This document shows positions 54,838 to 64,000 of a stretch of DNA of 64,000 nucleotides, piece by piece (within the stretch, counting starts at the first letter, position 1; each line of letters begins with the position of its first letter). The notes below the pieces were generated by a model. It ran no database searches. It saw nothing but the letters and a program-made list of their open reading frames with translations, and was not told the origin of the DNA. This DNA is from Serripes groenlandicus (lineage: Eukaryota; Mollusca; Bivalvia; Cardiida; Cardiidae). Made by a program: the position numbers and the translations under genes. The DNA lies in NCBI GenBank assembly GCA_031761405.1, contig JASEVX010000013.1:53390088-53454087 (forward strand). Direction: 5' to 3'.

Positions 54838-54935
54838 AATGACCGAGTGTTTAGCGTCGGGAATATGGTACCGGGCGGATCAGGTTCGATACCCAGTGAT
54901 ATAACCGAACTCGAGTTGAAAAACGTCGTTAACCC
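54838..54935 (+). mobile_element. SINE fragment with tRNA-like head
   Basis: AATGACCGAGTGTTTAGCGT (box A) and CAGGTTCGATACCCAGTG (box B), the same head type as the SINE at 14567, followed by CGAACTCGAGTTGAAAAACG. The LINE-matching tail is absent. Flanks 54581-54837 and 54936-55455 hold a short duplication (CGAATTGACAATTGTCAT-type at about 55110 and 55163) and no gene. Confidence 0.5.
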
Positions 54936-55462
54936 ACATCAAATAAAACAAAGTTAATATAGTTGATGTACATAGCGAGACAGGATAACATGAAAGTATC
55001 ATATCTACCAAGTGTCGAGTAGAGTCATCCTTATAATGTATTCAAGTATCTGTGGCCACTTTATATTCTTTAAATATGTTAGTCGATCAAAAGATACAAT
55101 TGTTTTAAGCGAATTGACAATTGTCATACCTGTATTATATTTACCCACCGCTTTATACTTACGCGAATTGACAATCGTCATATCTGTATTATATTTACAC
55201 GCCGCTCCATATTTAAGCACACGACTGTAATAGTAAACACTGATTAGACACGCAATGTGCATATACAAATACATGACCTTGTTAATATACGGGTACCAGT
55301 ATGAAATACTCAAACTTTGGTTAAAATATGACCTGTCTTTCACCTATGACGGCTTACTGGTGTTGGCATGATAAGAATATCCACATATAGAAAGGTCTTC
55401 ATATTTTATGTGAACGTTCGGCCTTACGAATAACAGAAAGTCATCCAATTTTCTTCTTAATG

Positions 55463-55918
55463 TTACCCGACAGTGAAGGCTCTTGTTATAATGTGAGGCT
55501 AGCGGACAGTGAATGCTCCTGTTATACTGTGAGGCTAACGGACAGTGAAGGCTCTTGTTATACTGTGAGGCTAACGGACAGTGTAGGCTCCTGTTATACT
55601 GTGAAGCTAACGGACAGTGAAGGCTTTTGTTATACTATGAGGCCAACGGGCAGTGAAGGCTCTTGTTATACTGTGAGGCTAACGGACAATGAAGGCTCTT
55701 GTTATACTGTGAGGCTAACGGACAGTGAAGGCTCTTGTTATACTGTGAGGCTAACGGACAGTGAAGGTTCTTGTTATACTGTGAGGCTAACGGATAATGA
55801 AGGCTCTTGTTATACTGTGAGGCTAACGGACAGTGAAGGCTCTTGTTATATTGTGAGGCTAATGGACAGTGAAGGCTCTTGTTATACTGTGATGCTAACG
55901 GACAGTGAAAGCTCTTAG
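55463..55918. repeat. 36-bp minisatellite, about 12.5 copies
   Basis: Units GTGAGGCTAACGGACAGTGA, AGGCTCTTGTTATACT. Open frames of 12-residue repeats exist on both strands (RLTDSEGSCYTV on +, SLHCPLASQYNK on -). No signal peptide, start context or known family supports translation. Confidence 0.92.
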
Positions 55919-56004
55919 CACACTGTGTATATTGAAATGTTCCCCTACGTGTTCGCTGTTCACAGATGCGAAAATATCCCTTTTCACCTGTCGCGGCGAA
56001 AATA

Positions 56005-57030
56005 CATGTACACATGCAGCTATACCCATACAATAAACACAAAACACAATGCCACTGTAAACATGTTTGCAAAGATATTAATGGTGTGTGAAATTCTTTA
56101 GAGCCATTTTACAGAATAGAATCGATCGATACCGCCATTTTGTAAAACGTCAACATTCAAGGTTAAACGAGGACAACTCGCATATTTATGCATACAACTA
56201 TTATCTAAACCCTTTACCCGATATAATATTGTTAGAGTTTTATTTTTCAAAACAACTGACAAAACTGTCAATATTGTATATATGGAAGCATTTCAAATTA
56301 ATGAAGAGTTAGTTATATTGTGAAAACAGCCCTGTGTTTCATAGTCACCAAACCCAAAACCTGTTTTGCGAAACCTATATAGGTTTCGTCGATAATCCAT
56401 GCATTAGTCGGTAAACCAAACCTGTTTGACGGGAGTACATGCATAATACAGCCCTGTGTTCCATAGTCACAAAACTCAAAACCTGTTTTGCGAAACCTAT
56501 ATAGGTTGTGTCGATATACCGTTCCTTAGTTGGTTAACCAAACATGTTCTACCTGCCCTGTGTTCCATAGTAAACACAACGTAAACACGTTTTGTCTATG
56601 TAGCGGAACGAAACCTACCTGTATTATGCATGTACTCCCGTCAAACAGGTTTGGTTTACCGACTAATGCACGGATTATCGACGCAACCTATATAGGTTTC
56701 GCAAAACAGGTTTTGGGTTTGGTGACTATGGAACACAGGGCTGTTTTCCATTCATAAAACAGGTAGGTTTCGTTCCGTTTGATAGGCATAGTTTAAACTG
56801 TTTATGTTGTGTTTACTATGGAACACAAGGCAGGTAGGTTTCGTTCCGCTCCATAGACAAAACGTGTTTACGTTGTGTTTACTATGGAACACAGGGCTGG
56901 TTGAATGATCATCAGATTACTATTTCTTAACTTTCCCTCTAAAGCAGATACCTCTAAAATTGCCTATTTCAGAGGAAATGTTAAGCTTATTCATATATGT
57001 CGTCGGCCTAACTTCCTACACAAATACTTG
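56005..57030. repeat. segmental duplication, copy 1, with a foldback insertion
   Basis: 56005-56326 and 56900-57030 together match the continuous sequence 57243-57722 (for example GGTTAAACGAGGACAACTCG, AACTGACAAAACTGTCAATA, GAGTTAGTTATATTGTGAAA; then CAGATTACTATTTCTTAACT, AGCAGATACCTCTAAAATTG). The two parts of copy 1 are separated by the inserted element at 56327-56899. Confidence 0.88.
56327..56899. mobile_element. composite foldback element (CAGCCCTGTG ends)
   Basis: Begins CAGCCCTGTGTTTCATAGTC and ends GTTTACTATGGAACACAGGGCTG. CCCTGTGTTCCATAGT and its inverse occur several times inside, along with AAACCTATATAGGTTTCG and TTGCGAAACCTATATAGG, so the element is built of nested palindromes. 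The uninserted sequence at 57586-57600 (TGAAAACAGGTGGAATG) shows where it entered. No ORF. Confidence 0.82.
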
Positions 57031-57039
57031 AAAGAAACA

Positions 57040-57208
57040 CTTTATCATTTAAATGGATCTCTGAACAAGTACTACATAAACATTCCATACAATCTACACA
57101 GACGATGAAGCCGTCTACTGTGTTGCCGTCTAATCGGTACCGCTCACACTTTAGTTCAAGTTGAGATTTATCGTCAGACTCGATTTCAGAAACAACCAAT
57201 TCCGCCAT
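57040..57208 (-). pseudogene. truncated B-box gene fragment
   Basis: From ATG at 57206-57208 the minus strand reads MAELVVSEIESDDKSQLELK, then CERYRLDGNTVDGFIVCVDC and CLCSTCSEIHLNDKVF, the first half of a B-box like the one at residues 29-60 of the gene at 48578. Similarity stops after KVF, where duplicated non-coding sequence begins. A first exon or 5' end of a TRIM-like gene, cut by rearrangement, is the best reading. Confidence 0.75.
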
Positions 57209-57242
57209 TTTAATAAACCGTCGATTCGTCTATTGATATGGC

Positions 57243-57722
57243 CTGTACACATACAGATATACCCATACAATAAAAACACAACACAATGTCACTGTGAACA
57301 TGTTTGCAAAGAAATGAATGGTGTAAGCAATTCCTTAGAGCCATTCGATCGATGCCGCCATTTTGTAAAACGTCCGACTCACGTATTTCATTTTCAAAAA
57401 ATAATAACTTCAAGGTTAAACGAGGACAACTCGCATATTTACGTATAAAACTATCGACCGTTATCTAAACCCTTTACCCGATATGACATTGTTAGAGTTC
57501 TATCTTTTAAAACAACTGACAAAACTGTCAATATTGTATATATGGAAGCATATTAAATTAATAAAGAGTTAGTTATATTGTGAAAACAGGTGGAATGATC
57601 GTCAGATTACTATTTCTTAACTTTCCGGCTAAAGCAGATACCTCTAAAATTGCCTGTTTCAGAGAAAATGCTAAGCATATTCATATATGTCGTCTGCTTT
57701 AATAACTTCGTACACAAATACC
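57243..57722. repeat. segmental duplication, copy 2 (empty site)
   Basis: Continuous homologue of 56005-56326 plus 56900-57030. It contains a ~30-bp stretch (CGTATTTCATTTTCAAAAAA) not in copy 1 and keeps the uninterrupted target of the foldback element. Confidence 0.88.
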
Positions 57723-57861
57723 TGAAAAAAACCACGAATATACAATATAATACATGCGTCTCCTGCTAATGAGTTATTAAATGAATATGTGGCGAACAAA
57801 CAGACAGACAGATATAGGAGATGTGGTCTTAATTTGTCATGGCAGGCGAATCAAAACCTCT

Positions 57862-57940
57862 TGAACCGCATTGGTGAAGTGATTAGAATGTTCCCGACGA
57901 GTGCGGGAGACAAGGATTTGATCCTCGTTCGGGTCATTTT
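57862..57940 (+). mobile_element. tRNA-like SINE head remnant
   Basis: GCATTGGTGAAGTGATTAGA (box A-like) and AGGATTTGATCCTCGTTCGG (box B-like). No body of a known family from this window follows. Confidence 0.35.
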
Positions 57941-58167
57941 TAAAAATGTGCAGTAATGACTTCTCTCCTTGGCGTTTTGGTGAAAGTTGTACGAATTTAG
58001 GGCTTGGGTCAGGATACTCTTACCTGCAGTGCTGTTCATTAAACAGCGAAACATCTTGATATGGCTAATTACAGATGAGAGCGTCATTAAACACATTACT
58101 TACAAACACAAATAAACGTCTGGAACAATTGTCAATAAAAAGAGTTCTTTCAGTTTCATTTTATTAA

Positions 58168-58341
58168 CCGTTTATCCGATATGATAATTGCAGTGCCGTT
58201 TGCTTTACAAACATTTGAGGAAAATGTATTGTGGGCATCTAGGAAACTGTAGATTTTGCTAGATTGTTGAAATATTCATGCCGATCAATTTTTAAAATGT
58301 CGTCTGCTGCAGATGTCATATGTCTGTATTCGGGAAAGGGT
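58168..58341. mobile_element. TTAA-family MITE, diverged copy
   Basis: TTAA at 58164-58167, then CCGTTTATCCGATATGATAA; right end AAAATGTCGTCTGCTGCAGA, TGTCTGTATTCGGGAAAGGG. The right arm is well kept, the left is diverged. Confidence 0.6.
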
Positions 58342-59815
58342 AACGTGAATGTATGTGTGCATTGACACATTGAGTTTATGCTGTTATCAAGTTTGGCAGT
58401 GACATTTAAAGAATTCCTAACTTTTTAAAGAGATATGTCAATTATAAATAAGATGTAAATGGCTGACACGTTACCTATGTCAATGGTCAGATTAGATCAT
58501 TGAGCTCATTGTCAAATCGTGTAATAAATACGATCGTCCGTGATAAAACCTCCAAACTTTAAAATAGTCTTGCATAGGTGTGACTTAACACTAATGTTGA
58601 GGTAGATTGATTACATTTTCACAAGTAATATCCCATACGTTTGTGTTTACTTCATTATCTGATTTGGTTTTGTCCTTGGTTGTAAACACCAACTTATACT
58701 GGGTGGATTATACATGTAGTTTGTAATTAGATATGTTGTGCGGGTACTGCACCCTTTTTGAGACGTAATGTGTTGATCAGTATCCCTGTTACGGTTAAGT
58801 TAACTATTCTATACAGTATAACTTTGAACATCTCACAACCTTCTCACATCTGATGATAATTAAATCGAAAAAAATGGACGAAATAATTTATATGATCGAA
58901 ATGATGAGCAACTTTTCTCTTTCCGTCAATGTTTTATGTATATAGGTATCCTTTAATATTGTCAAAATGTTCGTCTTCTATAACAGTTAAATCGAGAGAT
59001 ATACAAACAAGTAAGAAGTCAAATATATCTCAAAACCCAGCAACACTTTATTAAATAACGACTTTAGATAACGGGAACATTTTAAATAAATAATTTGTCA
59101 TCTTTAAACTGAAACCTACTTGGTGGTTACTCATTGGAACTGCCTGTATGCGATGAACCTGACAAGTACAGGCAATATAAGCTGTTCATAAACAACACTC
59201 TAATATTCGTGTTTAACACTCCGTATTTGGACCTCTTCATATGCGAAGGGACAAATTTAATGTTTATAATCACTACACACTGCTACAATGCCGTAAACCA
59301 ATTAAAATATACCCTTTTCGAATTATTACTTTGCGTTTAATAATTGCTTATACCTAACATATTGATGAAATAATAATAAGAAAAGAGAAACAATTGAAAA
59401 TCTACAACAAAATCTGCAAACATTTTTTAATGCTCTCGTGCATCTATATGTATATATACACACACAACAACACTTTGAACTAAACCTTATGATCCGCGTA
59501 TGGCGATCTGGTGGTCTCGTTCATTCTGTGTACAGTGAACTTGTAGTCGAGTCTGTATAAAAACGCACTTTCATCAAACGAAAAGCTCGAATTGCAACCT
59601 TACTAGATTAACGTAAATGTACCTTAAATTGATACACACGATATGAGAGTCAATAATACCCCAAATCGTAATACGCGATTCACGTGTATTCTTTTTGTAC
59701 ATTCTAACATGTGTATAGTCCCTGTACTTTGTTGCATGGTTTATACACGCCTAGATTAGTTTGTACATCCTGACAGTGACCATCTTATGCATGCGACAGT
59801 TCAGTTAACATTTGA
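58342..59815. other. non-coding, nothing recognised
   Basis: No gene found. The open frame at 59134-59340 has no domain I recognise, though its TPYLDL wording resembles a short frame near 52485, hinting at a shared dispersed repeat. Confidence 0.4.
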
Positions 59816-60085
59816 AATGACCGCCTGGGCATGTAGTGTGGTAGAGCGTCCTCCTCGGATGTAGAAGGTCGCGTGTTCGGACGGGTTTTATGCATGGTAG
59901 TAAAGGCTTTTCCTCCTTTGCGATTGATATTGGGGTTGGCAATGAATGCGAATGACCCGCTTGTTCCAAAAGAAATGAATCAGTAGTACTGGTAACTTAC
60001 TTATCTAGAAAACGTCTAGTAATATAACTGGAAATAAAAAACTCCATTGAGAGCGGCGTAAAACACCATACAAACAAACAACCAG
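59816..60085 (+). mobile_element. tRNA-derived SINE, family B
   Basis: TAGTGTGGTAGAGCGTCCTC (box A), AGGTCGCGTGTTCGGACGGG (box B region), GATATTGGGGTTGGCAATGA, AGTAGTACTGGTAACTTACT, GAGCGGCGTAAAACACCATA and an (AAAC)-like tail. Its 3' end is ~80 bp upstream of the guanylate-cyclase-like exon. Confidence 0.75.
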
Positions 60086-60163
60086 AAAGTGGAATTATGA
60101 AATAGTTTATGAATATCAAAAATACAGTTACAAGGGCTATTGTGTCGTTCCTTCCTATTACAG

Positions 60164-60335
60164 GGTTTAGAGTACATTCATAAATTTCACATAAGTACCA
60201 CGGAAAACTGCAGAGTTCAAGCTGTGTTATAGACAGCCGTTGTGTCTGTAAAGCTCACTGATTTTGGTCTACGTCGACTGTTTTCTCTACTAGATGATAC
60301 CGAAGAAGATCTAGGGGAACTTGCTTATTATGCCA
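60164..60335 (+). pseudogene. receptor guanylate cyclase kinase-homology exon, frameshifted
   Basis: Acceptor TCCTATTACAG, then GLEYIHKFHIST; in a second frame GKLQSSSCVIDSRCVCK; back in the first frame LTDFGLRRLFSLLDD and LGELAYYA. Together they follow the kinase-homology domain of membrane guanylate cyclases (HG-LKSSNCVVDSR-VLKITDFGL). One base is missing before HGK and one extra lies before LTDFG. The exon ends GCCA^GA where GCCA^GT is expected, so the donor carries a T-to-A change. Phase 1 at this point fits the exon at 62321. A relic of a natriuretic-peptide-receptor-like gene. Confidence 0.78.
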
Positions 60336-62320
60336 GAACGTTCAAGTGTTATCACTTTCAATGCTTTATTTTCAAAATAGACTTGTAAAGTTTTGTATTG
60401 GGAAGAGTCCATAGTAAATTTTAGGATTATAAAATAACAGTATAAATCAAAGCGCCAATGGCATTGTAGTGGCGATTATATAGAAAATCCTGCAAAGTAA
60501 CAAGCAGTATCTCGGGTTAGGCCCTGCGATTTTTAATAATAGTGCACTCTGGTGCGGGTAAATTTGAGAAAATCTGCATCTTTTGACAGTAGAATAATGT
60601 TAGTTTGCCAGAATGTTGTCTTGGTGATTTTTAAGTTACGTTCTAAAATTGGTGTGTTCATCCCCAGGTCGCTTGGCCATATTAAGATAAAATAATGTGT
60701 ACACTTTAGAAATGATGTCCGTTATTGAACAGGTCTGTTCAATTTTGTTCCTTCACATTGTGGGTTTTCTCCCTAGAAAAGTTTAACTGCTTTGAAAAAT
60801 CTGAGAGCAAAAACAAAATAAAAAAATGCTTATAAAGCACAATTTCTCTATTTGCCAAACAGTTAATATAATGATAATGCTCGATCTCCGACTAAATTAG
60901 GCTAAACTTTCAGCATTGATTGCTAATAGACTCTAGAACGTACAGAGAGAGATGTACTCGAACGTGTATAACTTGTGTACACACTGGATCGTGTCATTTA
61001 AACCTTTGTAAACCAGTCTTATCATCCAGACGCTTTCGTATATTGCAACAATTACAATATAAATAATTTCTACTATGTCATTGAGTTGAGAGTTCTTTGC
61101 AAGGCAGATAATATTTACATAATTTAACTCTTTGTAGATATTATCTCAATAAATCTCAAATCTTAGTATCAATCCGGTACCAAAGTAGCACTGACATGAT
61201 TATTGGGTGAAGGTAAATTGGTTTGCAGTAAGGAATGAAAAGTGAACGGGCTTTTCAAAACTGACTATGTAAATGTTATCGTGGTTGTTGTTTCTGTTAG
61301 CATTGTGGCGATTGTCAAATCAATCACCACAAAAATGTTGAGTTGAGCATTCAACAGTGTAAAGAGACTGATCAGACAGCGAGATTCCGCAGGCTGTCCT
61401 GGCTATACACTTTGCACAAAAACGATTTCAGAAGATAATATGTTAATCCAAACGTATGCAGTCGACTCACAGCGAATTGCAGCTATTTATAAATCTGGGC
61501 ATTTAGCAGCCTTTAAGAAAAGAGAAGGACGGACATTTTTTTATCCAAATTCAAATCGTTCTTTTTACACATTTCCCCCTTCTAAGGTTACACGTTATTT
61601 CATTCATTCTTTGTTCTTAACAACTTATTCTTTCACCGCTCCTTAGTGTTAAGTGTAAACAAACTGAAGTGATTGGCCAAACAACTGTCAAGATCGCTTT
61701 AAATGTTTAAAAGCCTGTAAAACTAACGAGTTTCTCATTAATAATACTCCGTCTCCACCAAGCACGAGCATTTATTAGTAGACGTTGGATGACATATGTA
61801 ACGATCAAAGTTGTTGTCAGAAGTTAATTTCCAAAAATAAATAAATCCTTATTCTGCTTTATAACAAAAGATGATCTATTTATCTCAGTTAATAAAACAG
61901 TATCTGTATTTCAAACTAAGTGATCTAGCGACAACATTGGATGCAGGGTCTCAACTCCCCTTCCTACTTGCAACCATGTTATCAACTTCATTCAGTAATT
62001 ATTGTTTCATTGATAGAGCATGTCCTGAATTTTACCTCGATACTTTCAAAGACGTCTTCTGTATATTTGCTGTATGTAGAAAAGGGTTAAGGTATCTGTA
62101 TACAGTGAAGAAGACACAGTTTAGCAAGAATATACGCACAGTCTCATCTTCATTTTCTGCTAACATACTATCTAGACAAAAGTGCATCTTCTGACAAAAA
62201 GCAGAAGTGAAGCCCAACTTCCCGTACACCATTGTAACTTAATGGATGTCATTCAAGAAAGTAAATAAAAAACTTTTAAGTTCGCAAGACGCATCTTAAT
62301 GTACATGCATTACTTCCTAG
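60336..62320. other. intron of the cyclase relic; MITE pieces
   Basis: A MITE left end (CCAGACGCTTTCGTATATTG) at 61028 and a right end (TTTCAAAGACGTCTTCTG, GCTGTATGTAGAAAAGGGTT) at 62043-62090. The open frame 61440-61646 reads faintly like a kinase N-lobe but is not convincing. Confidence 0.4.
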
Positions 62321-62476
62321 GACTGTTTTGGATGACACCGGAGATCCTGCGACAAGTACCCAAACGGGAACAATGCTCTGGCACGCAAGCCGGCAATATA
62401 TATGCTATTGGTATTATACTGAATGAGATTCTCTGTAGAAATGAACTGTACTCCGGCGAGAAAAAGATACCGAAAG
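62321..62476 (+). pseudogene. receptor guanylate cyclase exon, APE region of kinase-homology domain
   Basis: Acceptor TTCCTAG, donor AAAG^GTAATA. It encodes LFWMTPEILRQVPKREQCSG, TQAGNIYAIGIILNEILCRN and ELYSGEKKIPK, matching LLWTAPELLR and GTQKGDVYSFGIILYEI of membrane guanylate cyclases. This exon itself is open. It is labelled pseudogene because the preceding exon is broken; no cyclase-domain exon is found in the remaining 1.5 kb. Confidence 0.78.
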
Positions 62477-63221
62477 GTAATAGTAATTAGTTTCAAATAG
62501 AGCTTTGCTCATTTCATTATTGACTTAGTGGGTCAATTATGACACACAATAGTTCTTCTACATGTATTAAAATTGTCCTATCCACATACTCAGACTCTAC
62601 TTCGAGCCCCTTTCGTCGAAACGATCTCTGCAATACATAATCAGCAAGGAGCTAACTGCAGAACACGGAATACATTAGCACAATGATTTACCGACCAATC
62701 CGCTAATTAAATAATATCTGAGTTGAATGCACACTATTGTATACACAGAATGGGGGTCTATCGCAAAAACCTTTATTTGACTGGCGGTATTTCACAGAGG
62801 TCGTTGCATAGTTTACATACTATTTATGCATTTATCACAATGCGTGCTATATCAAAATCTAATGAACTCTAGCCTAGTACTGGTTTGTTTACCCAGGGAC
62901 CAATGAAAATTATATTGAAATTCCAATAACATTTTTAAGACAATAACTATTTGTTTGGCAGTTCCAAAGGTACAACATGGGTATTAGCCTGCAACCGTCC
63001 ATTTATTTTAAAAAATAATATTCCATAGAGCATCCACTTTCATTGACATTATATACGATCTACAACTACCAAGATATGATGTTCAGAAACGGAGAGCTGA
63101 TATAGAAAGACAGATGTGAAGTAATTCAATGCCGATATTGTAACACTAGTCTACATTCTAGTCTCAACATGATGATTGTCTTCAGATTTCGCCTACTATA
63201 GCAATTGGCTCTAACAAACCC
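62477..63221. other. non-coding; SINE body fragment
   Basis: 62873-62912 (CTAGCCTAGTACTGGTTTGT, TTACCCAGGGACCA) equals the body of the SINE at 14567-14795 without head or tail. Nothing else recognised. Confidence 0.55.
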
Positions 63222-63441
63222 CTTGCATCTACTACTACTACTACTCCTACTCCTACTACTACTCCTTCTACTACTCCTTCTACTACTACTACTACTACTA
63301 CTACTACAAAAACTACTACTCCTACTCCTACTACTACTATTACTACTACAAAAACTACTACTCCTACTCCTACTACTCCTACTACACCTTCTACTACTCT
63401 TACTACTACTCCTACTACTACAACTACTAATATTCCTACTC

Positions 63442-63484
<43 letters not shown>

Positions 63485-64000
63485 ACCTACTACTACTACT
63501 ACTCCTACTACTACTCCTACTACTACACCTACTACTACTTCTACCAATACTCTTACTACTACACCTACTACTACTCCTACTACTACTCCTACTACAACAC
63601 CTACTACTACTTCTACTACTACTACTACTACTACTACACCTACTACTACACCTACTCCTACTACTACACCTATTCCTACTACTACACCTACTCCTACTAC
63701 TACACCTACTCCTACTACTACACCTACTACTACTCCTACTACTACACATACTACTACTCCTATTACTACTCCTACTACTACTCCTACTCCTACTACTACT
63801 ACTACTACTACTACACCTACTCCTACTACTACTCGTACTTCTACTCCTACTACTACTACACCTACTACTACTCCTACTACTACAACTACTAATATTCCTA
63901 CTACTACTCCTACTACTACTACTACTCCTACCCCTACTACTACACCTGCTACTACACCTACTACTACTCCTATTACTACTCCTACTCCTACTCCTACTAC
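63222..64000. repeat. (CTA/CTC)n trinucleotide array, cut by the window end
   Basis: At least 780 bases of CTACTACTC-type triplets with ACA and TTC variants. Higher-order patterns such as CCTACTACTACACCTACTCC recur. Open frames on the minus strand are serine/arginine or valine/glycine runs with no start or domain, and are by-products. Confidence 0.95.

Noticed and set aside
55460..56072. Twelve-residue repeat proteins on both strands
   Set aside because: A 36-bp minisatellite keeps all frames open; no signal peptide or family resemblance.
61440..61646. Possible kinase N-lobe exon (AAIYKSGHLAAFKK)
   Set aside because: It would come after the DFG exon, in the wrong order for a guanylate cyclase, and lacks convincing splice sites; similarity is only a few residues.
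63126..63749. Serine/arginine-rich protein on the minus strand
   Set aside because: Pure translation of a trinucleotide array; other frames are equally open.

Overview
The window is animal nuclear DNA, most probably from a bivalve mollusc. The reasons are low gene density, AT-rich introns, GT-AG exons of a metazoan SLC5 transporter, a RING-less B-box/coiled-coil/NHL-type (TRIM-like) gene of the kind that is expanded in bivalves, and a dense mix of repeats: tRNA-derived SINEs, foldback MITEs, an RNase H-bearing non-LTR retrotransposon, and elements with tandem cores resembling bivalve pearl repeats. There are no bacterial operons and no CRISPR array.

Layout. 1-5036: repeat-rich DNA with no recognised gene (foldback repeats, one pearl-like element at 3359-4022). 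5052-11382: an apparently full-length LINE on the + strand with a 15-bp target-site duplication, inserted into an older TTAA-type MITE; both ORFs carry one in-frame TGA. 11600-14900: SINEs and MITEs, including a SINE whose 3' tail matches the LINE tail. 14939-40704: the main gene, a sodium/solute cotransporter (SLC5, SGLT-like) read on the minus strand from exon 1 (40704) to the stop codon (14939). I could place 14 exons by homology and splice sites. The exons for part of TM4 and for the TM8-TM11 core are not in their expected intervals, and one exon is frameshifted and has lost gate residues, so the locus looks decayed. Its introns are full of repeats, two of which are made from the gene's own exon edges. 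42542-47921: four tandem copies of a ~1.3-1.4 kb higher-order unit built from ~124-bp satellite monomers and hairpin cassettes. 48578-50263: an intact single-exon B-box/coiled-coil/beta-propeller gene (+). 51050-51545: a Tc1/mariner fragment (-). 54400-57720: minisatellites and a segmental duplication in which one copy carries a foldback insertion and the other is empty; a truncated B-box gene piece lies between. 60164-62476: two exons of a receptor-guanylate-cyclase-like kinase-homology domain (+), with two frameshifts and a mutated splice donor. 63222-64000: a long CTA/CTC-type trinucleotide array running off the window.

How the parts relate. The LINE probably supplies the machinery for the SINE that shares its tail. 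The palindromic MITEs (TTAA, TA and 8-bp target families) are non-autonomous and no matching transposase is visible here. The only gene in the window that looks fully functional by reading alone is the TRIM-like gene. All domain calls come from reading the translated sequence by eye; no database search was run.
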